Part shown: positions 1 through 12,504 of the stretch, in pieces
Numbering within the stretch: the stretch's first letter is position 1
Layout: each line of letters opens with the position of its first letter
DNA from: Macrostomum hystrix
Lineage: Eukaryota; Platyhelminthes; Macrostomidae
Assembly (NCBI GenBank): GCA_950097015.1
Contig: CATNEN010000011.1
Span: 1,968,001-2,032,000 of the forward strand
Length of the DNA stretch: 64,000 nt
Direction: 5' to 3'
Translations under genes and position numbers: made by a program
Notes under the pieces: model-generated
What the model saw: the letters and a program-made list of their open reading frames with translations, nothing else
What the model was told of the DNA's origin: nothing
Databases searched by the model: none

Positions 1-61
1 GCTTCTCGCGTTTTACATTCTTTTCAAAGTAGTCTTTGTTTCTCAATTATTAAAAAGAGAA

Positions 62-935
62 TATATTAGCAATCCTTTCTGTTCCTTCATCCTTACATAG
101 AATAGATTAGCAATCCACTCTCTTCCTTCATCCTTACACAGAATAGATTAGCAATCCATTCTCTTCCTTCATCCTTACACAGAATAGATTAGCAATCCAT
201 TCTCTTCCTTCATCCTTACATAGAATAGATTAGCAATCCATTCTCTTCCTTCATCCTTACACAGAATAGATTAGCAATCCATTCTCTTCCTTCATCCTTA
301 CATAGAATAGATTAGCAATCCATTCTCTTCCTTCATCCTTACACAGAATAGATTAGCAATCCATTCTCTTCCTTCATCCTTACACAGAATAGATTAGCAA
401 TCCATTCTCTTCCTTCATCCTTACACAGAATAGATTAGCAATCCATTCTCTTCCTTCATCCTTACATAGAATAGATTAGCAATCCATTCTCTTCCTTCAT
501 CCTTACACAGAATAGATTAGCAATCCATTCTCTTCCTTCATCCTTACACAGAATAGATTAGCAATCCATTCTCTTCCTTCATCCTTACACAGAATAGATT
601 AGCAATCCATTATCTTCCTTCATCCTTACACAGAATAGATTAGCAATCCATTCTCTTCCTTCATCCTTACACAGAATAGATTAGCAATCCATTCTCTTCC
701 TTCATCCTTACATAGAATAGATTAGCAATCTATTCTCTTCCTTCATCCTTACACAGAATAGATTAGCAATCCATTCTCTTCCTTCATCCTTACACAGAAT
801 AGATTAGCAATCCATTCTCTTCCTTCATCCTTACACAGAATAGATTAGCAATCCATTCTCTTCCTTCATGCTTACATAGAATAGATTAGCAATCCATTCT
901 CTTCCTTCATGCTTACATAGAATAGATTAGCAATC
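62..935. repeat. 41-bp minisatellite upstream of the first visible RPP30 exon
   Basis: About 21 head-to-tail copies of a 41-bp unit (core AGATTAGCAATCCATTCTC) with few substitutions (tacac/tacat, catc/catg). It ends about 65 bp before the splice acceptor at 1000-1001, so it is probably intronic in RPP30 or lies just upstream of it. Bases 1-61 show no feature I can name. Confidence 0.93.
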
Positions 936-1001
936 CATTAGAAATGCAAAGGAAAACTTTTTCTAAAAAATAATTCGAAGCGTGAATCTCGCTACTTACA
1001 G

Positions 1002-4000
1002 CAGCGTTCCAGCGCATATTACGATCTAAATCTGTTGGATCGGCAGGCGGCCACAGTGGCCCGCAGTCAGAGTCTCGGCTACACCCATCTGGCCTTTGCT
1101 GTTGTGCACTCTAGCTTGAAAGCCCCGCCGCCGCCGCCGCCGCCTCTGCCGACTGACACCTCGGGTGAGTTAAATCTTTGAGTAGCTTTTGTTAGAGGTA
1201 CATAAGGTAACCAGCACATAGATTTAATTGCGTCTGAAAACAAAAAAACATTATCGAATGTTGATTTCAACGACCAAGCAGCGTTCAATCTGTATCCGTT
1301 TTCTCTCTAAACCTTTATGAATTTTTACTCAGACTGTTCCTATGTTCATTAATTTCTTCCCTATTTCTAAGCTTCTAAACCTTTTGTGTTTTCTCCTCCT
1401 TCTCTACTCATACCCACCACTCTTCTCCATTCGTCCCCCCAATTCCTTCTTCCCCCCCACCTCCCGATTCTCCCCCACTTCCTTCTACCCCTCCACTTCC
1501 TTCTACCCCTCCACTTCCTTCTTCCCCTCCACTTCCTTCTTCCCCTCCACTTCTTTCTTCCCCTGCATTCCCTGTGTTTCTCAGATCTCCTTAATCCCTA
1601 TTTTCCATGTCGCATCCAGGCCCAGTTTATTCCCGGTCGGGCAGTCGCCTATCCAGACTGACCCTATCGCTGCCAGCCGAAGTCCAAGAGTCCGAGCTCA
1701 AGTCCTACTTCAGGCAGTACGCCAAAGAGCTCGACGCCTACGACCTGCTGGCAGTGATGCCTCGAAGCCAATCGGCCATGCATGCCTGCGCTGAGAGTTT
1801 ACCAATAGACCTGCTAGCCTGCGACCTGGCCGCTTCAAAGCCTGACCCATTCTGGTCCGACATTCGGGAAGTCAGGACTGCTGTGCGGAGAGGAATCAAG
1901 ATCGAGGTGAGACTGCTCGTTTATAAAAAGATTACAAAATCCCCACAATGCCGCTGTAAGTAGTCCTACTACTAGTAAATTACCGGAACTTACTGCTGAT
2001 CATTTATTTATTACTTACCATTACTGCCACTATTAGTAGTGTGTGTGGGATGTGTACAACTGTTTAATGACATGGAATTGCCGATGGGGCAATTATTTTA
2101 CAAGCTCGTTGCATAAGTACACTAGCGATGCAATTACTTATCGCAGCCCCACGCTTTATAATACTTCTGATATAAAAATAATGGTAATCATTTCAGGAGG
2201 GCTGCGGGCAATGGCACATCCCTAGACCCGCAGCCAGCGAGGAGGCAATTCTGCCCGTTTCGCTGACTCCTGGGCACACAGATACATGTGTGTACATCTG
2301 CCCTGACTTTCTCATTGTCAGGAAGTGTACACTCTCACTGTGCCTTGGGGGTTGGCCATCGGCCTCGGGATTCGCCAAATGGCCTCGCCGCGGAATCGAG
2401 CTCATGGACCTTGGTGCGAGAGGCGACCGCATTAGACCGGTCTGCCACTCACCCCCTCACTCACGCTTGACTTTGAGATTAGAGAATTCCTTATTTTACA
2501 CTCCCTATCCATAATCTCACCCAATCGCTTTTTCTCCATCTTCATCTCTTCATTTATAATTATTTTCCTTCATTCGTTCATCCCTTCCCGTCTAGAATTT
2601 ATTCCAGAATCTCTCCCTTCATCCCGCCCTATCCGGAATCTCTCCATTCATCCCGCCCTATCCGGAATCTCTCCCTTCATCCCGCCCTATCCGGAATCTC
2701 TCCGTTCATCTAGCCATATCCAGAATCTCTCCCTTCATCTCGCTCTATCCAGAATCTCCCCCTTCATCACGCCATATCCAGAATCTCCCCCTTCAACCCG
2801 CCCTATCCAGAATCTCTCCGTTAATCTAGCCCTATCCAGAATCTCTCCCTTCATCCCGCCCTATCCAGAATCTCTCCCTTCATCTCGCTCTATCCAGAAT
2901 CTCCCCCTTCATCACGCCATATCCAGAATCTCCCCCTTCAACCCGCCCTATCCAGAATCTCTCCGTTAATCTAGCCCTATCCAGAATCTCTCCCTTCATC
3001 CCGCCCTATCCGGAATCTCTCCGTTCATCACGCCCTATCCAGAATCTCTCCGTTCATCTAGCCCTATCCAGAATCTCTCCGTTCATCTAGCCCTATCAAG
3101 AATCTCCCCCTTCATCTCGCCATATCCAGAATCTCTCCCTTCATCTCGCCATATTCAGAATCTCTCCCTTCATCACGCCCTATCCAGAATCTCTCCCTTC
3201 ATCACGCCATATCCAGAATCTCCCTCTTCATCACGCCCTATCCAGAATCTCCCTCTTCATCACGCCCTATCCAGAATCTCCCTCTTCATCACGCCATATC
3301 CAGAATCTCTCCTTTCATCTCGCTCTATCCAGAATCTCCCCCTTCATCACGCCCTATTCAGAATCTCTCCCTTCATCTCGCTCTATCCAGAATCTCCCCC
3401 TTCATCACGCCCTATTCAGAATCTCTCCCTTCATCTCGCTCTATCCAGAATCTCCCCCTTCATCACGCCCTATCCAGAATCTCCCTCTTCATCACGCCAT
3501 ATCCAGAATCTCTCCCTTCATCTCGCTCTATCCAGAATCTCCCCCTTCATCACGCCATATCCAGAATCTCCCCCTTCAACCCGCCCTATCCAGAATCTCT
3601 CCGTTCATCTAGCCCTATCCAGAATCTCTCCCTTCATTTCTCTCTATTAAGAATCTCTCCCTTCATCTCGCCCTATTCAGAATCTCTCCCTTCATTTCTC
3701 TCTATTAAGAATCCCTCCCTTCATCTCGCCCTTTTCAGAATCTCTCCTAACCCTAACCCTAACCCTAACCCAGGTGTCCCTGCAGCCGCTGCTCCAGTCG
3801 CAACAGAGTCGAGTCCTGGCCTCCAGCCTCCTATTTGAGCTGCTGACCTCAGCCAGGCTGTCTCCAGCCGGCCTAGTGCTCAGCTCCGGCGCTAACAGCC
3901 AATGGGATCTGCGCGACCCGTTCGGCTATAGCGCCTTAGCCTCTGTGCTGGGCGTGCCGCCAGATAAGACTCGCGACTGCCTGTCGACCAACTGCCAATC

Positions 4001-4247
4001 GGCTGTGGAGAAAGCTCTGGTTAGACGAAAGACTGCTCACGGCGCCCTGGCTATTGCTCACATTGCTAAACTGCCCGGCGTGTGCAGCGTTCAGGTCCTC
4101 GGCGTCGATTCTGCGGCTACGTCGGCGGATTCCGCAAGGAAGCGGGCGGCCCAGGACGGCGAGGATCGCGACCGCCTGATTGACCTGCTGCTGCCGGCTA
4201 AGAGAAGAAAAAAGAAGAAAGGCGGTGCAGTTGTGCGGCTGCAGTAG
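1002..4247 (+). CDS. RPP30: Ribonuclease P/MRP protein subunit p30 (RPP30), 5' partial, three exons seen
   Basis: Protein subunit of RNase P and RNase MRP, nuclear enzymes that mature the 5' ends of tRNA and process pre-rRNA. Exons 1002..1164, 1620..1906 and 3774..4247 join in matching phases (1, then 0) with donors GTGAGT and GTGAGA and acceptors CCAG and CCCAG. Exon one reads YYDLNLLDR then LGYTHLAFAVVHS, matching the first beta strand and helix of the p30 TIM-barrel fold, followed by seven prolines. Exon two carries the SRLSRLTLSLP strand and the YDLLAVMP strand. Exon three has LRDPFGYSALASVLGV and CLSTNCQSAVEKALVRRKTAHG, matching the family's conserved end (human RGPYDVANLGLLFG and the STNC motif). 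The tail is basic (AKRRKKKK), as in nuclear p30. No ATG is in frame upstream of 1002, so the first exon lies before the 41-bp array or outside the window. The identification comes from recalled family sequence. Confidence 0.88.
1465..1566. repeat. Short pyrimidine minisatellite in RPP30 intron
   Basis: Five to six copies of an approximately 18-bp unit close to CCTCCACTTCCTTCTTCC lie 55 to 155 bp before the acceptor at 1618-1619. The region is almost pure C and T on the sense strand, so it could act as an extended polypyrimidine tract. Confidence 0.8.
2195..2465 (-). mobile_element. tRNA-derived SINE copy in RPP30 intron
   Basis: On the minus strand this begins with a tRNA-like head (GGGTGAGTGGCAGA...) and a degenerate box B (GAGCTCGATTCCGC). 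It then runs into a body containing GTGTACATCTGCC and a 3' part reading AGTCAGCGAAACGGGCAGAA. The same body recurs at 55395-55720 and in part at 53460-53500 and 51180-51345, which shows a dispersed family. Ends are approximate and no target duplication was identified here. Confidence 0.62.
2590..3745. repeat. 29-bp minisatellite in RPP30 intron
   Basis: About 40 copies of a 29-bp unit (core CCAGAATCTCTCCCTTCATC) with many single-base variants. Higher-order duplication is visible: the block near 2730-2830 recurs near 2875-2975. It fills most of the 1906-3774 intron and runs directly into the telomere-like repeat at the acceptor. Confidence 0.93.
3746..3773 (+). repeat. Telomere-like (CCCTAA)n at the RPP30 3' splice site
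   Basis: Four tandem CCCTAA hexamers (the C-rich strand of TTAGGG) run directly into the AG at 3772-3773 that precedes the last coding exon. Each hexamer contains CTAAC, which matches the metazoan branch-point consensus, so the repeat itself seems to supply both branch points and pyrimidines. Confidence 0.85.
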
Positions 4248-4435
4248 AAACTGGGATTTCTCTAGGCTTTGCTTGTTTGAGAGAATATCCCCAGGCACTT
4301 ATTTTGTTGCTAGACCATTTTAATTTAGATCCTCACTCAAGTTTTCAAATCCCCTAATTATTTCCCATACGTCAGTTTAGCTTCCAGATTACAAATTTAG
4401 ATTTTTTTAGATTCTAAAAACTAGCTTTCAGATCC

Positions 4436-5660
4436 TAAATTAAGCTCCCTAATCCTTAATAATGCTCCCTGATCCTAAGTTTGACTCCCAGATCCCAAAT
4501 TTATCTCCCAGATCCCAAATTTTTCTCCCAGATCCCAAATTTATCACACGTACAGATCACAAATTTATCTCCCAGATCCCAAATTTATCTCCCAGATCCC
4601 AAATTTATCACACGTACAGATCACAAATTTTTCTCCCAGATCCCAAATTTATCACACGTACAGATCACAAATTTATCTCCCAGATCCCAAATTTATCTCC
4701 CAGATCCCAAATTTATCACACGTACAGATCACAAATTTATCTCCCAGATCCCAAATTTATCACCCAGATCCCTAATTTATCACCCAGATCCCTAATTTAT
4801 CACCCAGATCCCAAATTTAGCTCCCAGATCCCAAATTTAGCTCCCAGATTACAAATTTATCACCCAGATCCCAAATTTATCTCTCAAATCCCAAATTTAG
4901 CTCCCAGATCCCAAATTTATCTCCCAGATCCCAAATTTAGCTCCCAGATTACAAATTTATCACCCAGATCCCAAATTTATCTCTCAAATCCCAAATTTAG
5001 CTCCCAGATCCCAAATTTATCTCCCAGATCCCAAATTTAGCTCCCAGATCCCAAATTTATCTCTCAAATCCCAAATTTAGCTCCCAGATCCCAAATTTAT
5101 CTCCCAGATCCCAAATTTAGCTCCCAGATTACAAATTTATCACCCAGATCCCAAATTTATCTCTCAAATCCCAAATTTAGCTCCCAGATCCCAAATTTAT
5201 CTCCCAGATCCCAAATTTATCTCCCAGATCCCAAATTTATCTCCCAGATCTCAAATTTATCACTCAGATGCCGAATTTATCTCCCAGATCCCAAATTTAT
5301 CTCCCAGATCCTAAATTTATCACCCAGATCCCAAATTTATCTCCCAGATCCTAAATTTATCACCCAGATCCCAAATTTATCACCCAGATCCCAAATTTAT
5401 CTCCCAGATCCCAAATTTATCTCCCAGATCCCAAATTTATCACCCAGATGCCGAATTTATCTCCCAGATCCCAAATTTATCTCCCAGATCCCAAATTTAT
5501 CTCCCAGATCCCAAATTTATCTCCCAGATCCCAAATTTATCTCCCAGATCTCAAATTTATCTCCCAGATCCCAAATTTATCTCCCAGATCCTAAATTTAT
5601 CACCCAGATCCCAAATTTATCTCCCAGATCCCAAATTTATCTCCCAGATGCCGAATTCAG
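4436..5660. repeat. 20-bp minisatellite 3' of RPP30
   Basis: About 60 copies of CTCCCAGATCCCAAATTTAT with variants (CACCCAG, CACACGTACAG, ATTACAAATTTAT). The early part has longer composite units (about 60-80 bp); the later part is uniform. It starts about 190 bp after the RPP30 stop codon and could lie in its 3' flank. Long reading frames here are periodic artefacts. Confidence 0.93.
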
Positions 5661-6129
5661 CTCCCTCATGCCTATTTTGTTCTTGAATCCGCAGTGCAGT
5701 TGCAAGATACTTGCACTAAGTATCAGTTTATGGGAATGCAAATGTTGCATGCCAATTCATATTAGTCACCAATCTTTAAGGCCGTACGTGAAAATTTTGT
5801 TAATTGATACTCATATGTTAGTTTATTCTCTTGCTTTATTTTTTCCGATTTACATACCGAGTTATCTGCAAGCTAAATATTGCTGCTTTTCAAATGTTAA
5901 TTAACGCAACAGAAAGCATTTCGTATGACTGCTTTTGTGCATTTCTGATTCATCAGCAAAAAATATTTTATGTGTTGTTTTATTTTCATAATTCACTGAA
6001 AATACTAGAAAAAGTTTTTGTACAAAATACAAATACGAGCTCGTACAATGTTAGATATCTTATAGTGTGTATAGTACAGAAAATATGTAATATATTGAGG
6101 GTCTGAGAATTCGATTTAAATTATGGAAG
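5661..6129. other. AT-rich spacer, no gene seen
   Basis: About 470 bp between two unrelated 20-bp arrays. It is AT-rich and has only short open frames with no recognisable protein, tRNA or structured RNA. Confidence 0.5.
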
Positions 6130-9100
6130 TAAACTGGGGATTATTAGAAACTCAACTGTAGATGTAGGAATTCAACTGTTGATGTAGGAATTCAACTGTA
6201 GATGTAGGAATTCAACTGTAGATGTAGGAATTCAACTGTAGATGTAGGAATTCAACTGTAGATGTAGGAATTCAACTGTAGATGTAGGAATTCAACTGTA
6301 GATGTAGGAATTCAACTGTAGATGTAGGAATTCAACTGTAGATGTAGGAATTCAACTGTAGATGTAGGAATTCAACTGTAGATCTGGGAACTCAACTGTA
6401 GATGTAGGAATTCAACTGTAGATGTAGGAATTCAACTGTAGATCTGGGAATTCAACTGTAGATGTAGGAATTCAACTGTAGATCTGGGAATTCAACTGTA
6501 GATCTGGGAATTCAACTGTAGATCTGGGAATTCAACTGTAGATGTAGGAATTCAACTGTAGATCTGGGAACTCAACTGTAGATGTAGGAATTCAACTGTA
6601 GATGTAGGAATTCAACTGTAGATCTGGGAATTCAACTGTAGATGTAGGAATTCAACTGTTGATGTAGGAACTCAACTGTAGATGTAGGAATTCAACTGTA
6701 GATGTAGGAATTCAACTGTAGATGTAGGAATTCAACTGTAGATCTGGGAACTCAACTGTAGATGTAGGAATTCAACTGTAGATGTAGGAATTCAACTGTT
6801 GATGTAGGAACTCAACTGTAGATGTAGGAATTCAACTGTAGATGTAGGAATTCAACTGTAGATGTAGGAACTCAACTGTAGATGTAGGAACTCAACTGTA
6901 GATGTAGGAATTCAACTGTAGATGTAGGAACTCAACTGTAGATGTAGGAATTCAACTGTAGATGTAGGAATTCAACTGTTGATGTAGGAATTCAACTGTT
7001 GATGTAGGAACTCAACTGTTGATGTAGGAATTTAACTGTTGATGTAGGAATTCAACTGTAGATGTAGGAGTTCAACTGTAGATGTAGGAATTCAACTGTA
7101 GATGTAGGAATTCAACTGTTGATGTAGGAATTCAACTGTAGATGTAGGAATTCAACTGTAGATGTAGGAATTCAACTGTTGATGTAGGAATTCAACTGTA
7201 GATGTAGGAATTCAACTGTAGATGTAGGAATTCAACTGCAGATCTGGGAATTCAACTGTAGATGTAGGAATTCAACTGCAGATCTGGGAACTCAACTGTA
7301 GATGTAGGAATTCAACTGTAGATGTAGGAATTCAACTGTTGATGTAGGAACTCAACTGTAGATGTAGGAATTCAACTGTAGATGTAGGAATTCAACTGTA
7401 GATGTAGGAACTCAACTGTAGATGTAGGAATTCAACTGTTTATGTAGGAATTCAACTGTAGATGTAGGAATTCAACTGTAGATGTAGGAATTCAACTGTA
7501 GATGTAGGAATTCAACTGTAGATGTAGGAACTCAACTGTAGATGTAGGAATTCAACTGTAGATGTAGGAATTCAACTGTAGATGTAGGAATTCAACTGTA
7601 GATGTAGGAATTCAACTGTAGATGTAGGAATTCAACTGTAGATGTAGGAACTCAACTGTAGATGTAGGAATTCAACTGTTTATGTAGGAATTCAACTGTA
7701 GATGTAGGAATTCAACTGTAGATGTAGGAATTCAACTGTTGATGTAGGAATTCAACTGTAGATGTAGGAATTCAACTGTAGATGTAGGAATTCAACTGTA
7801 GATGTAGGAATTCAACTGTAGATGTAGGAACTCAACTGTAGATGTAGGAACTCAACTGTAGATGTAGGAATTCAACTGTAGATGTAGGAACTCAACTGTA
7901 GATGTAGGAATTCAACTGTAGATGTAGGAATTCAACTGTTGATGTAGGAATTCAACTGTTGATGTAGGAACTCAACTGTAGATGTAGAAACTCAACTGTT
8001 GATGTAGGAACTCAACTGTTGATGTAGGAATTTAACTGTTGATGTAGGAATTCAACTGTAGATGTAGGAGTTCAACTGTAGATGTAGGAATTCAACTGTA
8101 GATGTAGGAATTCAACTGTTGATGTAGGAATTCAACTGTAGATGTAGGAATTCAACTGTAGATGTAGGAATTCAACTGTTGATGTAGGAATTCAACTGTA
8201 GATGTAGGAATTCAACTGTAGATGTAGGAATTCAACTGCAGATCTGGGAACTCAACTGTAGATGTAGGAATTCAACTGTAGATGTAGGAATTCAACTGTT
8301 GATGTAGGAATTCAACTGTAGATGTAGGAATTCAACTGTAGATGTAGGAATTCAACTGTTGATGTAGGAATTCAACTGTAGATGTAGGAATTCAACTGTA
8401 GATGTAGGAACTCAACTGTAGATGTAGAAACTCAACTGTTGATGTAGGAACTCAACTGTTAATGTAGGAATTTAACTGTTGATGTAGGAATTCAACTGTA
8501 GATGTAGGAATTCAACTGTAGATGTAGGAATTCAACTGTTGATGTAGGAACTCAACTGTAGATGTAGAAACTCAACTGTTGATGTAGGAACTCAACTGTT
8601 AATGTAGGAATTTAACTGTTGATGTAGGAATTCAACTGTTAATGTAGGAATTTAACTGTTGATGTAGGAATTCAACTGTAGATGTAGGAATTCAACTGTT
8701 GATGTAGGAATTTAACTGTTGATGTAGGAATTCAACTGTAGATGTAGGAACTCAACTGTAGATGTAGAAACTCAACTGTAGATGTAGGAATTCAACTGTT
8801 AATGTAGGAATTTAACTGTTGATGTAGGAATTCAACTGTAGATGTAGGAATTCAACTGTTGATGTAGGAATTCAACTGTAGATGTAGGAATTCAACTGTT
8901 GATGTAGGAATTCAACTGTTGATGTAGGAACTCAACTGTAGATGTAGAAACTCAACTGTTGATGTAGGAACTCAACTGTTAATGTAGGAATTTAACTGTT
9001 GATGTAGGAATTCAACTGTAGATGTAGGAGTTCAACTGTAGATCTGGGAACTCAACTGTAGATGTAGGAACTCAACTGTAGATGTAGGAATTCAACTGTA

Positions 9101-11536
9101 GATGTAGGAATTCAACTGTAGATGTAGGAATTCAACTGTAGATGTAGGAATTCAACTGTAGATGTAGGAATTCAACTGTAGATGTAGGAATTCAACTGTA
9201 GATGTAGGAATTCAACTGTAGATGTAGGAATTCAACTGTAGATGTAGGAACTCAACTGTAGATGTAGGAACTCAACTGTAGATGTAGGAATTCAACTGTT
9301 TATGTAGGAATTCAACTGTAGATGTAGGAATTCAACTGTAGATGTAGGAATTCAACTGTTGATGTAGGAACTCAACTGTAGATGTAGAAACTCAACTGTT
9401 GATGTAGGAACTCAACTGTTAATGTAGGAATTTAACTGTTGATGTAGGAATTCAACTGTAGATGTAGGAATTCAACTGTAGATGTAGGAATTCAACTGTT
9501 GATGTAGGAATTCAACTGTTGATGTAGGAATTCAACTGTTGGTGTAGGAATTCAACTGTTGATGTAGGAATTCAACTGTTGGTGTAGGAATTCAACTGTT
9601 GATGTAGGAATTCAACTGTTGATGTAGGAATTCAACTGTTGGTGTAGGAATTCAACTGTTGGTGTAGGAATTCAACTGTTGATGTAGGAATTCAACTGTA
9701 GATGTAGGAATTCAACTGTAGATGTAGGAACTCAACTGTAGATGTAGGAATTCAACTGTTTATGTAGGAATTCAACTGTAGATGTAGGAATTCAACTGTA
9801 GATGTAGGAATTCAACTGTAGATGTAGGAATTCAACTGTAGATGTAGGAACTCAACTGTAGATGTAGGAACTCAACTGTAGATGTAGGAACTCAACTGTA
9901 GATGTAGGAATTCAACTGTTTATGTAGGAATTCAACTGTTGATGTAGGAATTCAACTGTAGATGTAGGAATTCAACTGTAGATGTAGGAATTCAACTGTA
10001 GATGTAGGAATTCAACTGTTGATGTAGGAACTCAACTGTAGATGTAGAAACTCAACTGTTGATGTAGGAACTCAACTGTTGATGTAGGAATTTAACTGTT
10101 GATGTAGGAATTCAACTGTAGATGTAGGAGTTCAACTGTAGATGTAGGAATTCAACTGTAGATGTAGGAATTCAACTGTTGATGTAGGAATTCAACTGTA
10201 GATGTAGGAATTCAACTGTAGATGTAGGAATTCAACTGTTGATGTAGGAATTCAACTGTAGATGTAGGAATTCAACTGTAGATGTAGGAATTCAACTGCA
10301 GATCTGGGAACTCAACTGTAGATGTAGGAATTCAACTGTAGATGTAGGAATTCAACTGTTGATGTAGGAACTCAACTGTAGATGTAGGAATTCAACTGTA
10401 GATGTAGGAATTCAACTGTAGATGTAGGAACTCAACTGTAGATGTAGGAATTCAACTGTTTATGTAGGAATTCAACTGTAGATGTAGGAATTCAACTGTA
10501 GATGTAGGAATTCAACTGTAGATGTAGGAATTCAACTGTAGATGTAGGAACTCAACTGTAGATGTAGGAATTCAACTGTAGATGTAGGAATTCAACTGTA
10601 GATGTAGGAATTCAACTGTAGATGTAGGAATTCAACTGTAGATGTAGGAATTCAACTGTAGATGTAGGAACTCAACTGTAGATGTAGGAATTCAACTGTT
10701 TATGTAGGAATTCAACTGTAGATGTAGGAATTCAACTGTAGATGTAGGAATTCAACTGTTGATGTAGGAATTCAACTGTAGATGTAGGAATTCAACTGTA
10801 GATGTAGGAATTCAACTGTAGATGTAGGAATTCAACTGTAGATGTAGGAACTCAACTGTAGATGTAGGAACTCAACTGTAGATGTAGGAATTCAACTGTA
10901 GATGTAGGAACTCAACTGTAGATGTAGGAATTCAACTGTAGATGTAGGAATTCAACTGTTGATGTAGGAATTCAACTGTTGATGTAGGAACTCAACTGTA
11001 GATGTAGAAACTCAACTGTTGATGTAGGAACTCAACTGTTGATGTAGGAATTTAACTGTTGATGTAGGAATTCAACTGTAGATGTAGGAGTTCAACTGTA
11101 GATGTAGGAATTCAACTGTAGATGTAGGAATTCAACTGTTGATGTAGGAATTCAACTGTAGATGTAGGAATTCAACTGTAGATGTAGGAATTCAACTGTT
11201 GATGTAGGAATTCAACTGTAGATGTAGGAATTCAACTGTAGATGTAGGAATTCAACTGCAGATCTGGGAACTCAACTGTAGATGTAGGAATTCAACTGTA
11301 GATGTAGGAATTCAACTGTTGATGTAGGAATTCAACTGTAGATGTAGGAATTCAACTGTAGATGTAGGAATTCAACTGTTGATGTAGGAATTCAACTGTA
11401 GATGTAGGAATTCAACTGTAGATGTAGGAACTCAACTGTAGATGTAGAAACTCAACTGTTGATGTAGGAACTCAACTGTTAATGTAGGAATTTAACTGTT
11501 GATGTAGGAATTCAACTGTAGATGTAGGAATTCAAC
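6130..11536. repeat. 20-bp satellite array, left block
   Basis: About 270 copies of GATGTAGGAATTCAACTGTA in strict 20-bp register. Variants fall at a few positions: tgta/tgtt, gaattc/gaactc/gaattt, gatgta/gatctg, and a rare ggtgta. Variant combinations recur in long blocks, showing higher-order repeats. Most units carry GAATTC. The array continues in the same register beyond the BEL element at 11537-18761. Confidence 0.97.
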
Positions 11537-11916
11537 TGCGACTTTTGGTTACGCGACTTGTTTGTACTTGCTCTGATTGTGTCTCTCTTTTCTTTATCGC
11601 TGCACCCCCCTCCTTCCCCCTGCCCCTGCTACTCTCCACGATTGTACCCCAACCCCCCTTTCGTCGCTTTCCTTTGTCTGCCTATGTACATCTGAGGCGG
11701 GGTTTAACCCTATCCTTACTATCGATCGCTTCTCTCTAGCCGCTAGTGTTAAGTTCAAATATAATGTCTGGCCCTCTGGGCCTTTGTGAGTCATCCCCCA
11801 TTGCGCTCTCTGTCTCGTTTGAGGTTTGGCCGTATGAACGGGCTCTTGCTGCGAAGATTCAATTAATTGCATGACTTCAACTCGCTTCGCTTCTTAATTC
11901 ACTCGAAGTAAAGACA
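11537..11916 (+). repeat. 5' LTR of the BEL element
   Basis: 380 bp, starting TGCGACTTTT and ending AAAGACA. It is identical by reading to 18384-18761 from base 11539 onward. The outermost edge lacks a TAG trinucleotide present in the 3' LTR. Confidence 0.93.
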
Positions 11917-11930
11917 TGGCGCCCGAACGA
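11917..11930 (+). promoter_or_regulatory. Primer-binding site of the BEL element
   Basis: TGGCGCCCGAACG directly follows the LTR. The first 12 bases are complementary to a tRNA 3' end of GTTCGGGCGCCA, as in animal tRNA-Lys(UUU). The 12505 start codon follows a leader of about 575 bp with no clear gene. Confidence 0.8.
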
Positions 11931-12504
11931 AAATAAGCCCTCTAGAAAAGTAAGTCGTCAGTCGTATTCTCATCGATTCGGTCGAAGTTGCCGGCGGTCT
12001 CGCTCACCTCTTTGTATGCTGCCGGTCTCGCTCGCCTCTTCGTCTGCTGCCGGCCTCGCTCGCTTCTTCACCTGCCTGCCGGCTTCGTTCGCTCTCCCGT
12101 CTACTGGCTCACGCCTGCCGGCCTCGCTCGCTCCCTCGCATACCGGCTGGTGTCTGTCTCCCTATTTCGTGACTGTCTCATCAATTAACTGAACTGTCGA
12201 GATAAGTAATAATAGATTTTACTGATCGCAATCCCATATTTATCATCTGTACTCGCTGGCGTTATTTTTTACGCGGTTTCTCGTTATCTTGTAACTCAAA
12301 CGTGTGTTTTTGCTCTTATTGTTATTTTGTTCTTCACGCATCTCAAAGCTAAAATTCTTCTGTTGCTTTCTCTGTCCTTTGAGTCTTTCTCTGCCTTTTT
12401 TTCTTCACCACTTCAAGGTCCTGCTGTATCCGCTTGCGGCATCCGTTGCGCTCTTCTCCTTGGGGTTCCGATCTTAGCCAGACGCACTTTCGCCAAGGTG
12501 GTCA

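Noticed and set aside
1342-1794. 150-codon plus-strand frame with FFPSTSF repeats
   Set aside because: Translation of the pyrimidine minisatellite and a wrong frame of an RPP30 exon.
4462-5040. 192-codon frame (PRSQIYLPDPKF repeats)
   Set aside because: 20-bp array artefact, without unique sequence.
11545-11872. Short frames in the LTRs (64, 70 and 92 codons), repeated at 18390-18717
   Set aside because: They are identical in both LTRs and have no known protein features; non-coding LTR sequence.
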